A stretch of 64,000 bases of DNA from Acidibrevibacterium fodinaquatile (GTDB lineage Bacteria; Pseudomonadota; Alphaproteobacteria; Acetobacterales; Acetobacteraceae), in assembly GCF_003352165.1 (NCBI RefSeq), contig NZ_CP029176.1, forward strand, positions 2,232,001-2,296,000, given 5' to 3'. The position numbers were made by a program, and so were the translations under genes. Below are positions 20,101-28,051 of the stretch, piece by piece. The notes below the pieces were generated by a model that saw only the letters and a list, made by a program, of their open reading frames with translations, made no database searches and was not told the origin of the DNA. How positions within the stretch are numbered: position 1 is the stretch's first letter; every line of letters begins with the position of its first letter.

Positions 20101-20853
20101 ATAGAGCCGTGTGCCGGCGAGCGCCGCCGCGACCTGATCGACATAGCGGCGAAGAATGGGCGAGAGATAGGCATCAACCACGGTGGTATCGCCGCGCGGC
20201 ACCAGGCGCAAAAGCGGGCTCACCGCGTGACTCGCCGAGACCTGCGCAAAGCCGGCCTCGCGGGCAAGTTCGGCGAGTCGCTGTTCGTGGTCGGGATATT
20301 TCCAGGCATGCATGCGCACGATGGCGCAAGCGCCAAGACCCCGCGCGCGCGCCTCGGCGAAGGCTTTTCGCGCCCCGATCTCATCGAGCGGGATGATCTC
20401 GGCGCCGTCGGCCGCGATCCGGCCATCGATTTCCACCACCGTCTCATAAAGCAGGCTGGGGAGCGTGATCGCGAGATCGAAGAGGCGCGGGCGCGCCTGG
20501 TTGCCGATACGCAAGGCATCGGCAAAACCCCGATCGACGACGAGCAGGGTCCGCTCGCCCTTCCGTTCGAGAAGGGCGTTGGTCGCGACCGTGGTGCCCA
20601 TTTTCACCGCCTCGATCACCCCCGGCGGAATCGGCTCCTCGGCGGCCAGGCCGAGCATCGCCCTGATCCCGGCGATCGCCGCGTCCTGATAGCGGGCGGG
20701 GTTTTCCGAAAGCAGTTTATGAGTAAGCAAGCGCCCGTCCGGCGCCCGCGCGACGATATCGGTGAAGGTGCCGCCACGATCAATCCAGAACTGCCAGCCG
20801 GGGATCAGAGGAGGCTCGGGCGACGTGTCGCGGGGCGCGGCGGCTTGGGTCAT
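17134..20853 (-). CDS. 5-oxoprolinase / hydantoinase A-B fusion
   Basis: 1239 residues joining HyuA-like and HyuB-like halves, the layout of ATP-dependent 5-oxoprolinase, which opens 5-oxo-L-proline to glutamate. The A half starts with [20 protein letters not shown] and has [18 protein letters not shown] and [16 protein letters not shown]. The B half starts near residue 700 ([17 protein letters not shown]) and carries [30 protein letters not shown] and [15 protein letters not shown]. Specificity cannot be settled by sequence; N-methylhydantoinase or acetophenone carboxylase relatives share the fold. It is divergent from a MarR-like regulator that probably controls it. Confidence 0.88.
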   Translation of the reverse strand: MTQAAAPRDTSPEPPLIPGWQFWIDRGGTFTDIVARAPDGRLLTHKLLSENPARYQDAAIAGIRAMLGLAAEEPIPPGVIEAVKMGTTVATNALLERKGERTLLVVDRGFADALRIGNQARPRLFDLAITLPSLLYETVVEIDGRIAADGAEIIPLDEIGARKAFAEARARGLGACAIVRMHAWKYPDHEQRLAELAREAGFAQVSASHAVSPLLRLVPRGDTTVVDAYLSPILRRYVDQVAAALAGTRLYFMQSHGGLAEARHFQGKDAILSGPAGGIVGAARTAAAAGITSIIGFDMGGTSTDVALYNGAFERAFETEIAGVRMRAPMMAINTVAAGGGSILHFDGARLRVGPDSAGAAPGPASYRNGGPLTVTDANVCLGKIQPRHFPAIFGPSGDQPLDDGLVREKFAALAAEVSAKTGIDHTPERLAEGFIAIAVANMANAIKQISVQKGHDVTGFTLACFGGAGGQHACLVADALGMDKVFLHPFAGVLSAYGMGLADQVVMREQAVETPLVETAIPTLEAALARLAADGTEALVAQGAEREKIRVKRSVHIRIESTEAALPVAFASLEAMAADFAAAHSARFGFVPPPGRTLIAELVAIEAIAPGDAVAEESLAPRASGTPVPIDEVALFSQGAAHRAPVFERTALAAGDRLSGPALIREANATTVIEPGWQAEITARNHLLLTRASPRTTRHAAGSERADPVLLELFNNLFMNVAEQTGAVLQNTSLSVNIKERLDFSCAIFDGSGALVANAPHVPVHLGAMGESVRTVLARRGKTLKPGDVIALNNPFNGGTHLPDVTVITPVFDESGQKIRFFVGSRGHHADIGGTTPGSTPPNSTTLEEEGVVIDDFLLVEGNATGGHFREAEFRVLLAGARYPARSPDVNVADIKAQVAANARGVQELQRVIAHYGWDVVSAYMRHVMDNAEESVRRVLARIPGGRFIYQMDRGVPLAVEVRVDTAKRTAIVDFTGTGAEQTDGNFNAPPAVTRAVVLYVFRCLVGDDIPLNDGCLKPIEIVIPPGSFLSPTPGRAVVAGNTEVSQATCNALFGALGVIACSQATMNNFLFGDAKYQYYETICGGTGAGPDFDGTAAVQTHMTNTRMTDAEILELRYPVRLEEFAIRHGSGGAGRHRGGAGARRRIRFLAPMTAVIVASRREVAPFGLEGGEDGAPGRQWVERRDGRRDILRGVDRAELAPGDIFVIETPGGGGFGAPKAGEGEAIQEHTRLNNKTT

Positions 20854-20887
20854 GGGGACTCCGTCTCTGGATTTTTTCGCGCCCTCT

Positions 20888-20937
20888 TATTGACAAATTA
20901 TCATCAAATCGTCAACGATTTCTCAACGTCAACCGCA
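20888..20937. promoter_or_regulatory. Divergent regulatory region between 5-oxoprolinase and MarR-like gene
   Basis: This AT-rich stretch contains TTGAC (20890-20894) facing GTCAA (20911-20915), an inverted repeat with 16 bp between arms. A second GTCAAC lies at 20929-20934 (CAACGTCAAC), and GTCAACGA begins at 20911. On the plus strand TTGACA (20890-20895) could be a -35 with AACGAT as a poor -10. The repeated GTCAAC elements are candidate binding sites for the adjacent regulator. Confidence 0.45.
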
Positions 20938-20950
20938 AAGGAAGCGCCCG

Positions 20951-21484
20951 ATGCCCGAGAGCAAGGCTGCCCCACATCTCCGGCACGATCCCGTGGTCTC
21001 GTCCGCCCATCTCGCGGCCGGCGGCTCACCCGCGCTTTCCGAGGTCGAATTCGGCCTCACCCTCGCCCATCACGCCTTTCAGCGCTGGATGACCCGCTGC
21101 GCCGCCGCTGCCGGAGCACCCGGCCTCTCGCCGATCGAGGTGCTCATCCTGCACACCGTCCGCCACCGCGACCGGCCGAAGCGGCGAGCCGATATCGCCC
21201 TCGTCCTCGATATCGAGGATCCGCATCTCATCACCTACGCTCTCGGCAAGCTGACCCGCGCCGGCCTCATCATCAGCGAGCGCGCCGGCAAGGAGGTGTT
21301 GGTGCGAGCAACGGCGGCCGGTGAGGCGCTCTGCGCGCGCTACGCCGCGATCCGCGAGCGGCTGCTGGTTCAGGGCTTCGCCGACACCGGCCCCGGCGAG
21401 GCGCCGCTCTCGGCGCTCGCTTCCCTGCTGCGCGCTCTCTCCGGCCATTACAATCAGGCAGCCCGCGCCGCGGCAACGCTTTAG
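20951..21484 (+). CDS. MarR-like winged-helix regulator
   Basis: 177 residues with a central winged helix: LSPIEVLILHTVRHRDRPKR, then ADIALVLDIEDPHLITYALG (recognition region) and KLTRAGLIISERAGKEVLVR (wing). This form is common beside hydantoinase or 5-oxoprolinase genes, and here it is divergent from one, so it is the probable local regulator. The N-terminal 30 residues look disordered. Ligand unknown. A type B hairpin repeat begins 24 nt after its stop. Confidence 0.82.
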   Translation: MPESKAAPHLRHDPVVSSAHLAAGGSPALSEVEFGLTLAHHAFQRWMTRCAAAAGAPGLSPIEVLILHTVRHRDRPKRRADIALVLDIEDPHLITYALGKLTRAGLIISERAGKEVLVRATAAGEALCARYAAIRERLLVQGFADTGPGEAPLSALASLLRALSGHYNQAARAAATL

Positions 21485-21507
21485 GGAAATAAAGATAAAG
21501 AAAGCAT

Positions 21508-21545
21508 CTTCTTTTTCTGAAGAAAAAGAAGCAAAAAGACTTTTC
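21508..21545. repeat. AT-rich hairpin repeat, type B (copy R2)
   Basis: CTTCTTTTTCT and AGAAAAAGAAG form an 11-bp stem with a 2-nt loop (21508-21531), followed by CAAAAAGACTTTTC. The 38 bp are identical to the inverted copy at 6702-6739. Like that copy it stands just 3' of a gene, in the same orientation relative to it, which suggests a shared transcript-end role. Confidence 0.8.
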
Positions 21546-21653
21546 TCCTGCAAAAAAAATCTTCTTTAACTTGTCGGCAAGAAAGGAATCCGTGCCATTC
21601 CCGCGACCGTTGCTGCCAAACAGGATACCGGGCTGCTCGCCTTCTTCCGCAGC

Positions 21654-22871
21654 ATGACTGCGCCCGAACGCGGCACCTTCATCGCTTGCGCCACTGGCTG
21701 GGCACTCGATGGCATGGATTTCATGATCTACCCCTTGGTGCTGGGCTCGATCATGCGGCTCTGGCATGTCGGCGGCGGCCGCGCTGGGCTCGCGGCGACA
21801 GTGACCTTGCTCGCCTCCGCCATCGGCGGCTGGCTCGCCGGTTTTCTCTCCGACCGCATCGGCCGGGTGCGCACGCTGCAACTCACCATCTTGTGGTTCT
21901 CGCTGTTCAGCCTGCTTTCCGCCTTCGCGCAGAGTTTCAATCAATTGCTGCTTTTTCGCACGCTGCTCGGGTTCGGCTTCGGCGGCGAATGGGCGGTCGG
22001 TGCGGTCTTGATGGGGGAGGTGATCCGCCCGGCCTTTCGCGGCCGCGCAGTGGGCTCGGTGCAAGCGGGCTGGGCGCTGGGATGGGGGGCGGCGGTGCTG
22101 GCCCAAGCGGCGCTGTTTTCCGCATTGTCGCCGGCGCTCGCCTGGCGGGCGATGTTCGCGCTCGGCGTCGCGCCGGCGCTGCTCACGCTTTATATCCGCA
22201 GTCACGTTGCCGAACCGGAGCTGGCGGCAGCCAGCCACCGGCAGCGCCTTGCCAGCGGCGAGCCGCATCCGACACTCACGCGCATTTTCGCGCCCGACAT
22301 CCTGACCACCACCCTGCTCGCCGCCCTCGCCTCGACCGGCGCGCAAGGCGGCTATTACGCCATCACCACGTGGCTTCCGACCTTTCTCAAAACCAGCCGC
22401 GGCCTCAGCGTGATCGGCTCAACCGGCTATCTCGCGACACTAATCGCCGGCAGTTTCGCAGGCTACCTCATGGGCGCCTGGCTCGCCGATCGGATCGGGC
22501 GGCGAATGCTGTTTCTCGTCTTCTCGGCGGCGGCGATTGTCCTCGTGCTCGCTTATACCCAGCTCCCGATCCCGAACCAGGCGATGCTGGTGCTCGGGTT
22601 TCCGCTCGGATTTTTTGCCTCGGGCTATTTTTCCGGCTTCGGCCCGTTTCTGAGCGAGCTATTCCCGACCGCGATGCGCGGCTCAGGGCAGGGATTCTGC
22701 TATAATTTCGGCCGCGGCGTCGGTGCCCTATTTCCGACCCTGGTCGGCTATCTCGCGGAGATCATTCCCCTCGCCGATGCCATCGCGGTGTTCGCGACCG
22801 TCGCCTATGCGGTATTTTTCTTCGCCGCCTTCGCACTGCCGGAAACGCGCGGGCGAACGCTCGTACACTGA
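21654..22871 (+). CDS. MFS transporter, metabolite:H+ symporter type
   Basis: Twelve hydrophobic segments. The loop 2-3 motif FLSDRIGRVRTLQ and the repeat motif WLADRIGRRML mark the two halves; GWALDGMDFMIYPLVLGSIM opens the first helix and FGFGGEWAVGAVLMGEV is typical of the sugar/carboxylate:H+ symporter (SHS/AAHS-like) group. The first ATG in frame is 21654. However, the same frame continues upstream with KQDTGLLAFFRS, which resembles the usual N-terminus, and AAGGAA (21584-21588) sits 8 nt before an ATT at 21597. Translation may therefore begin at a rare ATT codon. Substrate not determinable. Confidence 0.85.
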   Translation: MTAPERGTFIACATGWALDGMDFMIYPLVLGSIMRLWHVGGGRAGLAATVTLLASAIGGWLAGFLSDRIGRVRTLQLTILWFSLFSLLSAFAQSFNQLLLFRTLLGFGFGGEWAVGAVLMGEVIRPAFRGRAVGSVQAGWALGWGAAVLAQAALFSALSPALAWRAMFALGVAPALLTLYIRSHVAEPELAAASHRQRLASGEPHPTLTRIFAPDILTTTLLAALASTGAQGGYYAITTWLPTFLKTSRGLSVIGSTGYLATLIAGSFAGYLMGAWLADRIGRRMLFLVFSAAAIVLVLAYTQLPIPNQAMLVLGFPLGFFASGYFSGFGPFLSELFPTAMRGSGQGFCYNFGRGVGALFPTLVGYLAEIIPLADAIAVFATVAYAVFFFAAFALPETRGRTLVH

Positions 22872-22940
22872 GGGGCGGATCAGCACGTGCCGCCAGCCAA
22901 TTATCCCCATCTCGCGACGAGCCGTCAGCGCGACTGGAAA

Positions 22941-22965
22941 TTGATAAAAATACGTTATTTATCAA
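22941..22965. repeat. 8-bp inverted repeat between convergent genes
   Basis: TTGATAAA (22941-22948) is mirrored perfectly by TTTATCAA (22958-22965) with a 9-nt loop. It lies in an unusually AT-rich pocket between the MFS gene and plsC, which converge. It could be a weak bidirectional terminator or an orphan operator. Confidence 0.4.
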
Positions 22966-23023
22966 ATAGTTGAATTTTGACATTGGTGTGACATCGGAGC
23001 TTTGCGGCGATCCTCCCACAGAG

Positions 23024-23743
23024 TTACCCACACCCCGCGCCGGCACGCGGCAGCGGCGCCGCATCCCAGGCCGCCTGGAGGCCGGCAAGCAGTGCCTCAC
23101 GCGGCAGGCCGGCCGGCAATGGCGGGCAGACGACGAGATGGATCGGCCCCGGGCGCTTGAAAAACGCGTCTTTTCCCCAGCGACGCCCGGAGTCGGTCGC
23201 AACCGGCACCACCGGCAATTTCACCGCCGCCGCCATCGCCGCGACCCCGGGCTGCAACGCCCGCCGCTCGCCAGGGAGGGTGCGCGTTCCCTCGGGAAAA
23301 ATCACGATCTGGCGTCCCTCCGCCACCGCCCGCCTTGTCTCGGCGAGGAGGCCACGCAGCGCCGCAGCACCGCCAGCGCGATCGACCAAAATCATCCCAG
23401 CCAGCGGCGTGAGCGGCCCGAAGAGGGGAATTTTCTTAAGTTCCCGCTTCATCACATAGGTCGGATGGGCGAGCAGCGTGAGCCAGACCAGCGTGTCATA
23501 GGCCGATTGATGCTGGGAGGCGAGCAATACCGGCCCCGCCGGCGGCAAATGCTCGAATCCGATCAACACAGGATAGATGCCGCAAATCCAGCGCAAGCCG
23601 CCGAGCACCAACCGTGCCCAGAATTGCGCGTAAGCGAGCGCCCGGCGGCGCGCAAACCAGCGCACGCCGAGCCCGCCGATCCCGAGCACGAAGGTGAGCA
23701 GGAAGAAATAGAGATTGAACAGCGCCGAGCGCAGAAACATCAT
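23024..23743 (-). CDS. plsC: 1-acyl-sn-glycerol-3-phosphate acyltransferase
   Basis: Makes phosphatidic acid from lysophosphatidic acid at the inner membrane. The acyltransferase motif I is HQSAYD and motif III is FPEGTR; VPVATDSGRRWGK follows. An N-terminal hydrophobic segment (YFFLLTFVLGIGG) anchors it. The start is placed at 23743, with GAGAGGG upstream; 23740 is equivalent. It lies 16 bp after ydcF and ends the leftward ftsE-ftsX-ydcF-plsC cluster. Confidence 0.92.
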   Translation of the reverse strand: MMFLRSALFNLYFFLLTFVLGIGGLGVRWFARRRALAYAQFWARLVLGGLRWICGIYPVLIGFEHLPPAGPVLLASQHQSAYDTLVWLTLLAHPTYVMKRELKKIPLFGPLTPLAGMILVDRAGGAAALRGLLAETRRAVAEGRQIVIFPEGTRTLPGERRALQPGVAAMAAAVKLPVVPVATDSGRRWGKDAFFKRPGPIHLVVCPPLPAGLPREALLAGLQAAWDAAPLPRAGAGCG

Positions 23744-23759
23744 ATCCCTCTCATCTCCC

Positions 23760-24392
23760 TCAATCGTGCCCCCAGTCATTGCCCGGCAACAACGCTGAGA
23801 GGCCCGAGGCGACGATCAGGAACTTGCTGTATTCGACGGCGAGCAGCCTGAGCGTCGTCCATCGCCAGGGGCCGCGCATCGCCGGCGGCACCACGGCGGC
23901 GGCGTAAAACGTGACATCGGGCATGGCGCGGGCAAACTCGGCGCGAGCGCGCGGCATGTGATAGGTCGCGGTGACCAGGATCAGCGAATGAAAGCCGTTC
24001 TGCCGCGCCCACAGCGCCGCCTCGGCGGCGTTGCCGCGGGTCGTCAGCGCCGCCCGGCCGAGCGTGACATGGCCGCCGAGCTGTGCTGGATCGAGCCCGG
24101 CGCGGTGCGCCATCTCGGCGAGATCGAGCTTCGAGGCCACCCCCGAGACCAGCAATTCCCGCCCTTTGCCGGCGGCGAGCAGACGCAAGCCATCGGCGAT
24201 CCGATCCGCCCCGCCGGTGAGGACGACGATCCCGTCGGCGGGTGGCAGATCGGGCGGCGGGGGCGTCTCGGTCACCGAGACGAAGCAAAGGAACCCAGCG
24301 AACCAAACACCGGCGGCAATTAGCGTGACCAAAAGGACGCTGCGCCACGGGGCTGCCCATCTCACGCCGGTCACGGTAGACGGCGGAGCCAT
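23760..24392 (-). CDS. YdcF family (DUF218) membrane protein
   Basis: 210 residues. One N-terminal transmembrane helix (VLLVTLIAAGVWFAGFLCFV) is followed by the DUF218 fold: IVVLTGGADRIADGLRLLAA, GRELLVSGV, TRGNAAEAALWA and LILVTATYHMPRARAEF. Family members (YdcF, SanA, ElyC) are envelope proteins, some linked to peptidoglycan or vancomycin tolerance; the reaction is unknown. The start at 24392 overlaps the end of ftsX by 22 bp. The much longer frame to 24833 is the ftsX shadow. Confidence 0.87.
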   Translation of the reverse strand: MAPPSTVTGVRWAAPWRSVLLVTLIAAGVWFAGFLCFVSVTETPPPPDLPPADGIVVLTGGADRIADGLRLLAAGKGRELLVSGVASKLDLAEMAHRAGLDPAQLGGHVTLGRAALTTRGNAAEAALWARQNGFHSLILVTATYHMPRARAEFARAMPDVTFYAAAVVPPAMRGPWRWTTLRLLAVEYSKFLIVASGLSALLPGNDWGHD

Positions 24393-25321
24393 CGCCGCAC
24401 CGTCCCCTGCGCCGTGAGCCAGCCGATGGCCGCCGCGGCCAGCGGCAGCAGAGCGAGCCAAGGCGCCGCGAGCGGCAGGATGCCGCGGGCCAAGCCCGCC
24501 GCCATGCCGCTCACGGCGTCCTTGCTGGGCGCGATAAGCCCCGCAAACGGCGCTGCGACCTGCCCGAGCAACGCCAGCGCCGGCAGCGCCGCGAGCGTGC
24601 CGAGCCCCCCGCCAAGCGCCGCGAGCCATGAGGCGCGGGCGGCGAACCGATTGGCGATATAGGAGTCGCTGGCACCCAGCCCGTGGACGATTTCCAGCGC
24701 CTCGCGCCGCGCGGCAAGGCTCGCGCGGGTTGCGATCGCGATCACCAGGGCGGCGATCATCCCGACGATGAGCAGCGCCAGCGCCGCCAGCGCCTGTAAG
24801 CTCCGCGCCAACACGGTAAGATGCGAAAACCACGGCCCCGCCGCTTCGACCAGCGTCCCCGGCGCGACCGGCGTGAGCCGTGCCGCCAACGTCTCCTCGG
24901 CGACCGGGGCGGCCCCTGCGGCGCGGCGGACAGTGATCACCGCCGGCACCGCAAGACCGAGCGTGCCAGGTGTTGCGCCCAGCCAGGGGCGCAGCAGCGC
25001 CTCGAGTTCGGCATCACTCAGCCGCCGCGCCGCGATAATTCCTGGATCGGCACGGAGCACAGCGAGAACCGCGTCCGCCCGGCTCGCCGCACCAGCGTCG
25101 GCCGGCGCCTGAGGTGCGGGCACCTGAATGGTCAAGCTGGCGCCCGCCCCTTCGCGCCAATGCCGGGCAAGGCCGGCGGCGGCAAGCATCCCAGCGAGCG
25201 CCAGCGCCGCGAGCAACGCCACCGCCGCGACCAAGAGCGGCAGCAAACGCGGTGCGAAAGCGCGTTTCAAGCCAAGTTCGTCGAACCGCGCCGGGCGCAG
25301 CCGCGCGTGCTCCCTACGCAT
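24371..25321 (-). CDS. ftsX: cell division ABC transporter permease FtsX
   Basis: 316 residues with four membrane helices in the FtsX pattern: one after a basic N-terminus (LLPLLVAAVALLAALALAG), a long periplasmic loop, then three at the C-terminal half. The cytoplasmic motif RREALEIVHGLGASDSYIAN contacts FtsE. FtsEX regulates septal peptidoglycan hydrolases. The start at 25321 overlaps the ftsE stop by 8 bp. Sequence similarity in FtsX is generally low, so the call rests mainly on context and topology. Confidence 0.88.
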   Translation of the reverse strand: MRREHARLRPARFDELGLKRAFAPRLLPLLVAAVALLAALALAGMLAAAGLARHWREGAGASLTIQVPAPQAPADAGAASRADAVLAVLRADPGIIAARRLSDAELEALLRPWLGATPGTLGLAVPAVITVRRAAGAAPVAEETLAARLTPVAPGTLVEAAGPWFSHLTVLARSLQALAALALLIVGMIAALVIAIATRASLAARREALEIVHGLGASDSYIANRFAARASWLAALGGGLGTLAALPALALLGQVAAPFAGLIAPSKDAVSGMAAGLARGILPLAAPWLALLPLAAAAIGWLTAQGTVRRWLRRLP

Positions 25322-25991
25322 CGCCGACCAGCCGTCCCTGATCGAGCCGCAGCGCCGGCGCCGGATAACGCGCGACCAGCGCGGTCTGGTGGGTCGCGAC
25401 GATGACGCTAGCGCCAAGCCGGTTCAACTCGCCGAGCAACTGCATGAGCCGTTCCGCCTGGGCTTCGTCGAGATTGCCGGTCGGCTCGTCAGCGAGAATG
25501 AGGCTCGGGCGGTTGATCACCGCGCGGGCGATGGCGACGCGCTGCTGCTCGCCGCCCGAAAGCGTCGGCGGCAGCGCCGCGAGATGGCCGGCGAGCCCGA
25601 CCCAGCGCAGCATTTCCGAAACATCGGCGCGGATCTGCCCCTCCGGTCGGCCGGCAAGGCGGAGCGGCAAGGCAACGTTATCGAACACCGAAAGATGGTC
25701 GAGCAGCCGGAAATCCTGGAATACAACGCCGATCTGGCGGCGGAGCGCGGCAAGATCGCGGCGCGCGGCGGTATGGATGGGGTGACCGAGAATGACGGCC
25801 TCACCCTGGCTCGGCCGCACCGTGAGCGTCAGCAGGCGGAGAAGACTGGTTTTGCCAGCGCCGGAGGGGCCAAGCAGCCAGCGAAACCCGCCCGCCGCGA
25901 CGCTAAAGCTGATATCGCGCAAAACCAGCCCCGCCCGGCCGCCGCCGGCGCCTTCGCCATAGGAAAGTCCGACTTCGTGAAATCTGATCAT
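25314..25991 (-). CDS. ftsE: cell division ATP-binding protein FtsE
   Basis: 225 residues. Walker A is LGPSGAGKTSLLRLL, the signature is LSGGEQQRVAIARAV, Walker B is ILADEPTGNLDE, with VFQDFRLLDHLSVFDNVALP as the FtsE-type Q-loop region. Works with FtsX to couple ATP hydrolysis to septal wall cleavage. First gene of its leftward cluster; the 138-bp gap to the divergent zinc-ribbon gene should contain both promoters. Confidence 0.93.
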   Translation of the reverse strand: MIRFHEVGLSYGEGAGGGRAGLVLRDISFSVAAGGFRWLLGPSGAGKTSLLRLLTLTVRPSQGEAVILGHPIHTAARRDLAALRRQIGVVFQDFRLLDHLSVFDNVALPLRLAGRPEGQIRADVSEMLRWVGLAGHLAALPPTLSGGEQQRVAIARAVINRPSLILADEPTGNLDEAQAERLMQLLGELNRLGASVIVATHQTALVARYPAPALRLDQGRLVGDA

Positions 25992-26129
25992 CCCGAATCG
26001 CGTTGTTGTTCCCTATCCTTTTGCCAAGCCAGGAAAGAGGGTGCAAACCTCGTCGCGCATTGCCCCATTCCCTTCCCAGGGCATTGCCAGAGCCAAGCCG
26101 GCACGGCAAAGTAACTTCTCGAGACATTC

Positions 26130-26561
26130 ATGCACATCACTTGTCCCGCCTGTGCCGCGGCTTATGAGGTTCCGGACACGCTGCTCGTGCCCGGCCGGCG
26201 AGCGCGTTGCTCGCGTTGCGGCCATGAATGGGAGCCGAGCGCCGATACCACGCCACCCCCGCCCGAGCCGGAGGCGACACCCGCGGTAACCGCCGTGGTA
26301 GCGCCCGAATCCGCCGTCCGCATTCCCGAGGCGCCGCGGGTCGCGGCCGCCGAGCGGAGGGTCACGCCCTCCGCGAAGCCGCCACGCCGCCGGCCCGGCG
26401 CCGCGATCTGGCTCGGATGGGCGGCGAGCCTCGTGATCGTCGTTTTTGCCGGCTATGCCGCCGCCCACCATCGCGAGACGGTGATGCGGCGCTGGCCGCC
26501 GAGCATCCGGCTTTATAATGCGCTCGGCCTCCTCCCGGCAGCGCCTCCCGCGAAACCGTGA
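26130..26561 (+). CDS. zinc-ribbon single-pass membrane protein
   Basis: 143 residues. The N-terminal MJ0042-type zinc ribbon has two Cys pairs (HITCPACAAAYEVPD ... ARCSRCGHEW). A Pro/Ala-rich linker leads to one transmembrane helix (IWLGWAASLVIVVFAGYAA). Proteins of this kind are regularly encoded divergently from ftsE in Rhodospirillales, which hints at an envelope or division role, but no function is established. The C-terminal domain (DUF3426) found in longer relatives is missing. Confidence 0.82.
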   Translation: MHITCPACAAAYEVPDTLLVPGRRARCSRCGHEWEPSADTTPPPPEPEATPAVTAVVAPESAVRIPEAPRVAAAERRVTPSAKPPRRRPGAAIWLGWAASLVIVVFAGYAAAHHRETVMRRWPPSIRLYNALGLLPAAPPAKP

Positions 26562-26595
26562 GGATCCCCCTCCCGGTCATGCCGCTCGCGCGCGC

Positions 26596-26625
26596 TTGAC
26601 GGGCAAACAAGAACCAATGTAGAAC
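26596..26625 (+). promoter_or_regulatory. lexA promoter with SOS box
   Basis: GAAC-CAATGTA-GAAC at 26611-26625 is an exact alphaproteobacterial SOS box (direct repeat spaced by 7). It overlaps a candidate promoter: TTGACG at 26596-26601 and TAGAAC at 26620-26625, spaced by 18. LexA bound here would block its own transcription, the expected autoregulation. Confidence 0.82.
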
Positions 26626-26742
26626 ACTGATCAGAAATCCTGGAGTCCCTAATGGCGTTTCCTCTCGCTCGACATGGCCTGGTGGCTTGGGGCAGCGGCC
26701 GGTGTCTTTGGGGCGAGACAAAACAAGACAGAAAAGGCTCGC

Positions 26743-27510
26743 ATGCTAACTCGCAAGCAATACCAGCTTCTGACCGTCATCGATCAGCATCTTCGCAGCA
26801 CTGGCTTCTCGCCGAGCTTCGAGGAGATGAAAGAGGCCCTCGGGCTCAAATCCAAATCCGGCGTCCATCGCCTGATTTCGGCGCTGGAGGAACGCGGGTT
26901 TCTTCGCCGCCGCCATCACCGCGCCCGCGCCCTCGAAGTGCTGCGCCTGCCCGAGGACATCGCCGCTGCGAGCGGGCCGGGCCATGACGCCGCGAGTGTC
27001 TCCCCGGCAGCCGCTGGCGTGGCTTCGCCATCCGGGCTCTCTCCCCCCGCCAGTTTCGCCCCCAATGTCATCCGCGGCGATTTCTCCGCCCGGCTCCAGG
27101 GCGTGCGCGCCGCCTCCGCCGCGAGCGCGGTGCAATTGCCGCTCTACGGCCGTATCGCCGCCGGACTGCCGATCGAGGCGCTGCGTGATCATGGCACATT
27201 GATCGAGGTGCCGGTGGCGCTGCTCGGCAATGGTGAACATTACGCGCTCGAAGTCGCCGGCGATTCGATGATCGATGCCGGCATTCTCGATGGCGATACC
27301 GCGATCATCCGTCGTGGCGAGGGCGCGGAAAACGGTCAGATCGTCGTCGCCCTGATCGATGAGAGCGAGGTGACGCTGAAGCGGCTTCGCCAGCGTGGCA
27401 ATTCGATCGCCCTGGAGCCCGCCAACGCCCGCCACGAGACGCGGATTTTTCCCGCCGAGCGGGTGCGCCTGCAAGGGCGGTTGGTCGCGTTGTTGCGGCG
27501 TTACGCATGA
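26743..27510 (+). CDS. lexA: SOS repressor LexA
   Basis: 255 residues from [10 protein letters not shown], which is the family's usual beginning; AAAAGG lies upstream. The N-terminal winged helix contains [20 protein letters not shown]. After a long Ala/Ser/Pro-rich linker, the autocleavage site is GRIAAGLP. The catalytic Ser is in [10 protein letters not shown] and the Lys in EVTLKRL. The linker is longer than in E. coli LexA (about 202 residues), as usual in alphaproteobacteria. The frame extends upstream to 26674, which would add 23 residues without similarity. The 118-nt leader is rather long. Confidence 0.96.
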   Translation: MLTRKQYQLLTVIDQHLRSTGFSPSFEEMKEALGLKSKSGVHRLISALEERGFLRRRHHRARALEVLRLPEDIAAASGPGHDAASVSPAAAGVASPSGLSPPASFAPNVIRGDFSARLQGVRAASAASAVQLPLYGRIAAGLPIEALRDHGTLIEVPVALLGNGEHYALEVAGDSMIDAGILDGDTAIIRRGEGAENGQIVVALIDESEVTLKRLRQRGNSIALEPANARHETRIFPAERVRLQGRLVALLRRYA

Positions 27511-27926
27511 GCCCGCCCCCAGCGCGGCGGGGCGGGAGCCTGATCGCTTTTCTCACAATGGCTTTCATTGTCGTCGGCCTTGCCGGCATTCTCGCGACCT
27601 ATGCCGCGCCGTTGCCGCTCGCCCGCGCCCTGCATGAGGAGGCGATGATCGATGACGCGCTCGCTGCCGGCCATGCCGCCGACATCGATGCCATGGCGGC
27701 AGCGCTCGGGAAAAATGACGAGGCGCGATTCGGCGGCGCCGCGACCGCCGCCGCCAACCGCGCGGGCGATCTTCCGGCGCGCGCCGCCGCACTGCGCGCG
27801 GCGCTGCGCCAGACGATGACCGCCGAGGCGGAAGCCGCGGCGTGGCGGCTGCGCTTTCTGATCATCGTCGCAACCATCGCCGCCGCTTTGTTCGGCGCTG
27901 CCCTGATGGGCGCCGCGCGACGCTAG
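27507..27926 (+). CDS. hypothetical small membrane protein
   Basis: 139 residues, overlapping the lexA stop by 4 bp and so probably cotranslated with it. One hydrophobic helix near the N-terminus ([20 protein letters not shown]) and another at the C-terminus ([20 protein letters not shown]) flank an Ala-rich, acidic, probably helical middle. I do not recognise the family. Position suggests SOS co-expression, perhaps a division or envelope response, but this is inference only. Confidence 0.6.
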   Translation: MSPPPARRGGSLIAFLTMAFIVVGLAGILATYAAPLPLARALHEEAMIDDALAAGHAADIDAMAAALGKNDEARFGGAATAAANRAGDLPARAAALRAALRQTMTAEAEAAAWRLRFLIIVATIAAALFGAALMGAARR

Positions 27927-27982
27927 AGCAAGGTAGGTTTTGATTGAACCATCCTGTTCAATCAAAACCGGCCAACTTGCTC
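27926..27982. terminator. Two-tier palindrome after the lexA operon
   Basis: An inner perfect 14-bp stem (GGTTTTGATTGAAC at 27936-27949 with GTTCAATCAAAACC at 27956-27969) sits inside an outer GAGCAAG/CTTGCTC pair (27926-27932 and 27976-27982). There is no T-run, so it is either a Rho-type stop aid or an intergenic palindromic repeat of the REP kind. Confidence 0.55.
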
Positions 27983-27995
27983 GCCAAAATAGGGG

Positions 27996-28029
27996 TAGAG
28001 CGTGATCGACTTAAACCGATCGCGCTCTA
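27996..28029. repeat. Palindrome starting TAGAGCGTGATCG
   Basis: TAGAGCGTGATCG pairs with CGATCGCGCTCTA (one mismatch) around an 8-nt loop. Palindromes that open with TAGAGC-TGATC are widespread intergenic repeats in alphaproteobacterial genomes. It separates the convergent lexA operon and PBP gene. Confidence 0.6.
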
Positions 28030-28051
28030 GAATTTCCCTTCGCCCTTTCCT

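Noticed and set aside
19183-21324. 713-codon plus-strand ORF over 5-oxoprolinase
   Set aside because: Antisense shadow typical of high-GC genes; it runs through the divergent promoter region and the regulator in another frame.
26652-26987. Upstream ORF overlapping lexA out of frame
   Set aside because: It has a GGAG before its ATG, but the translation lacks family features and it overlaps the lexA DNA-binding domain, so it is more likely chance.
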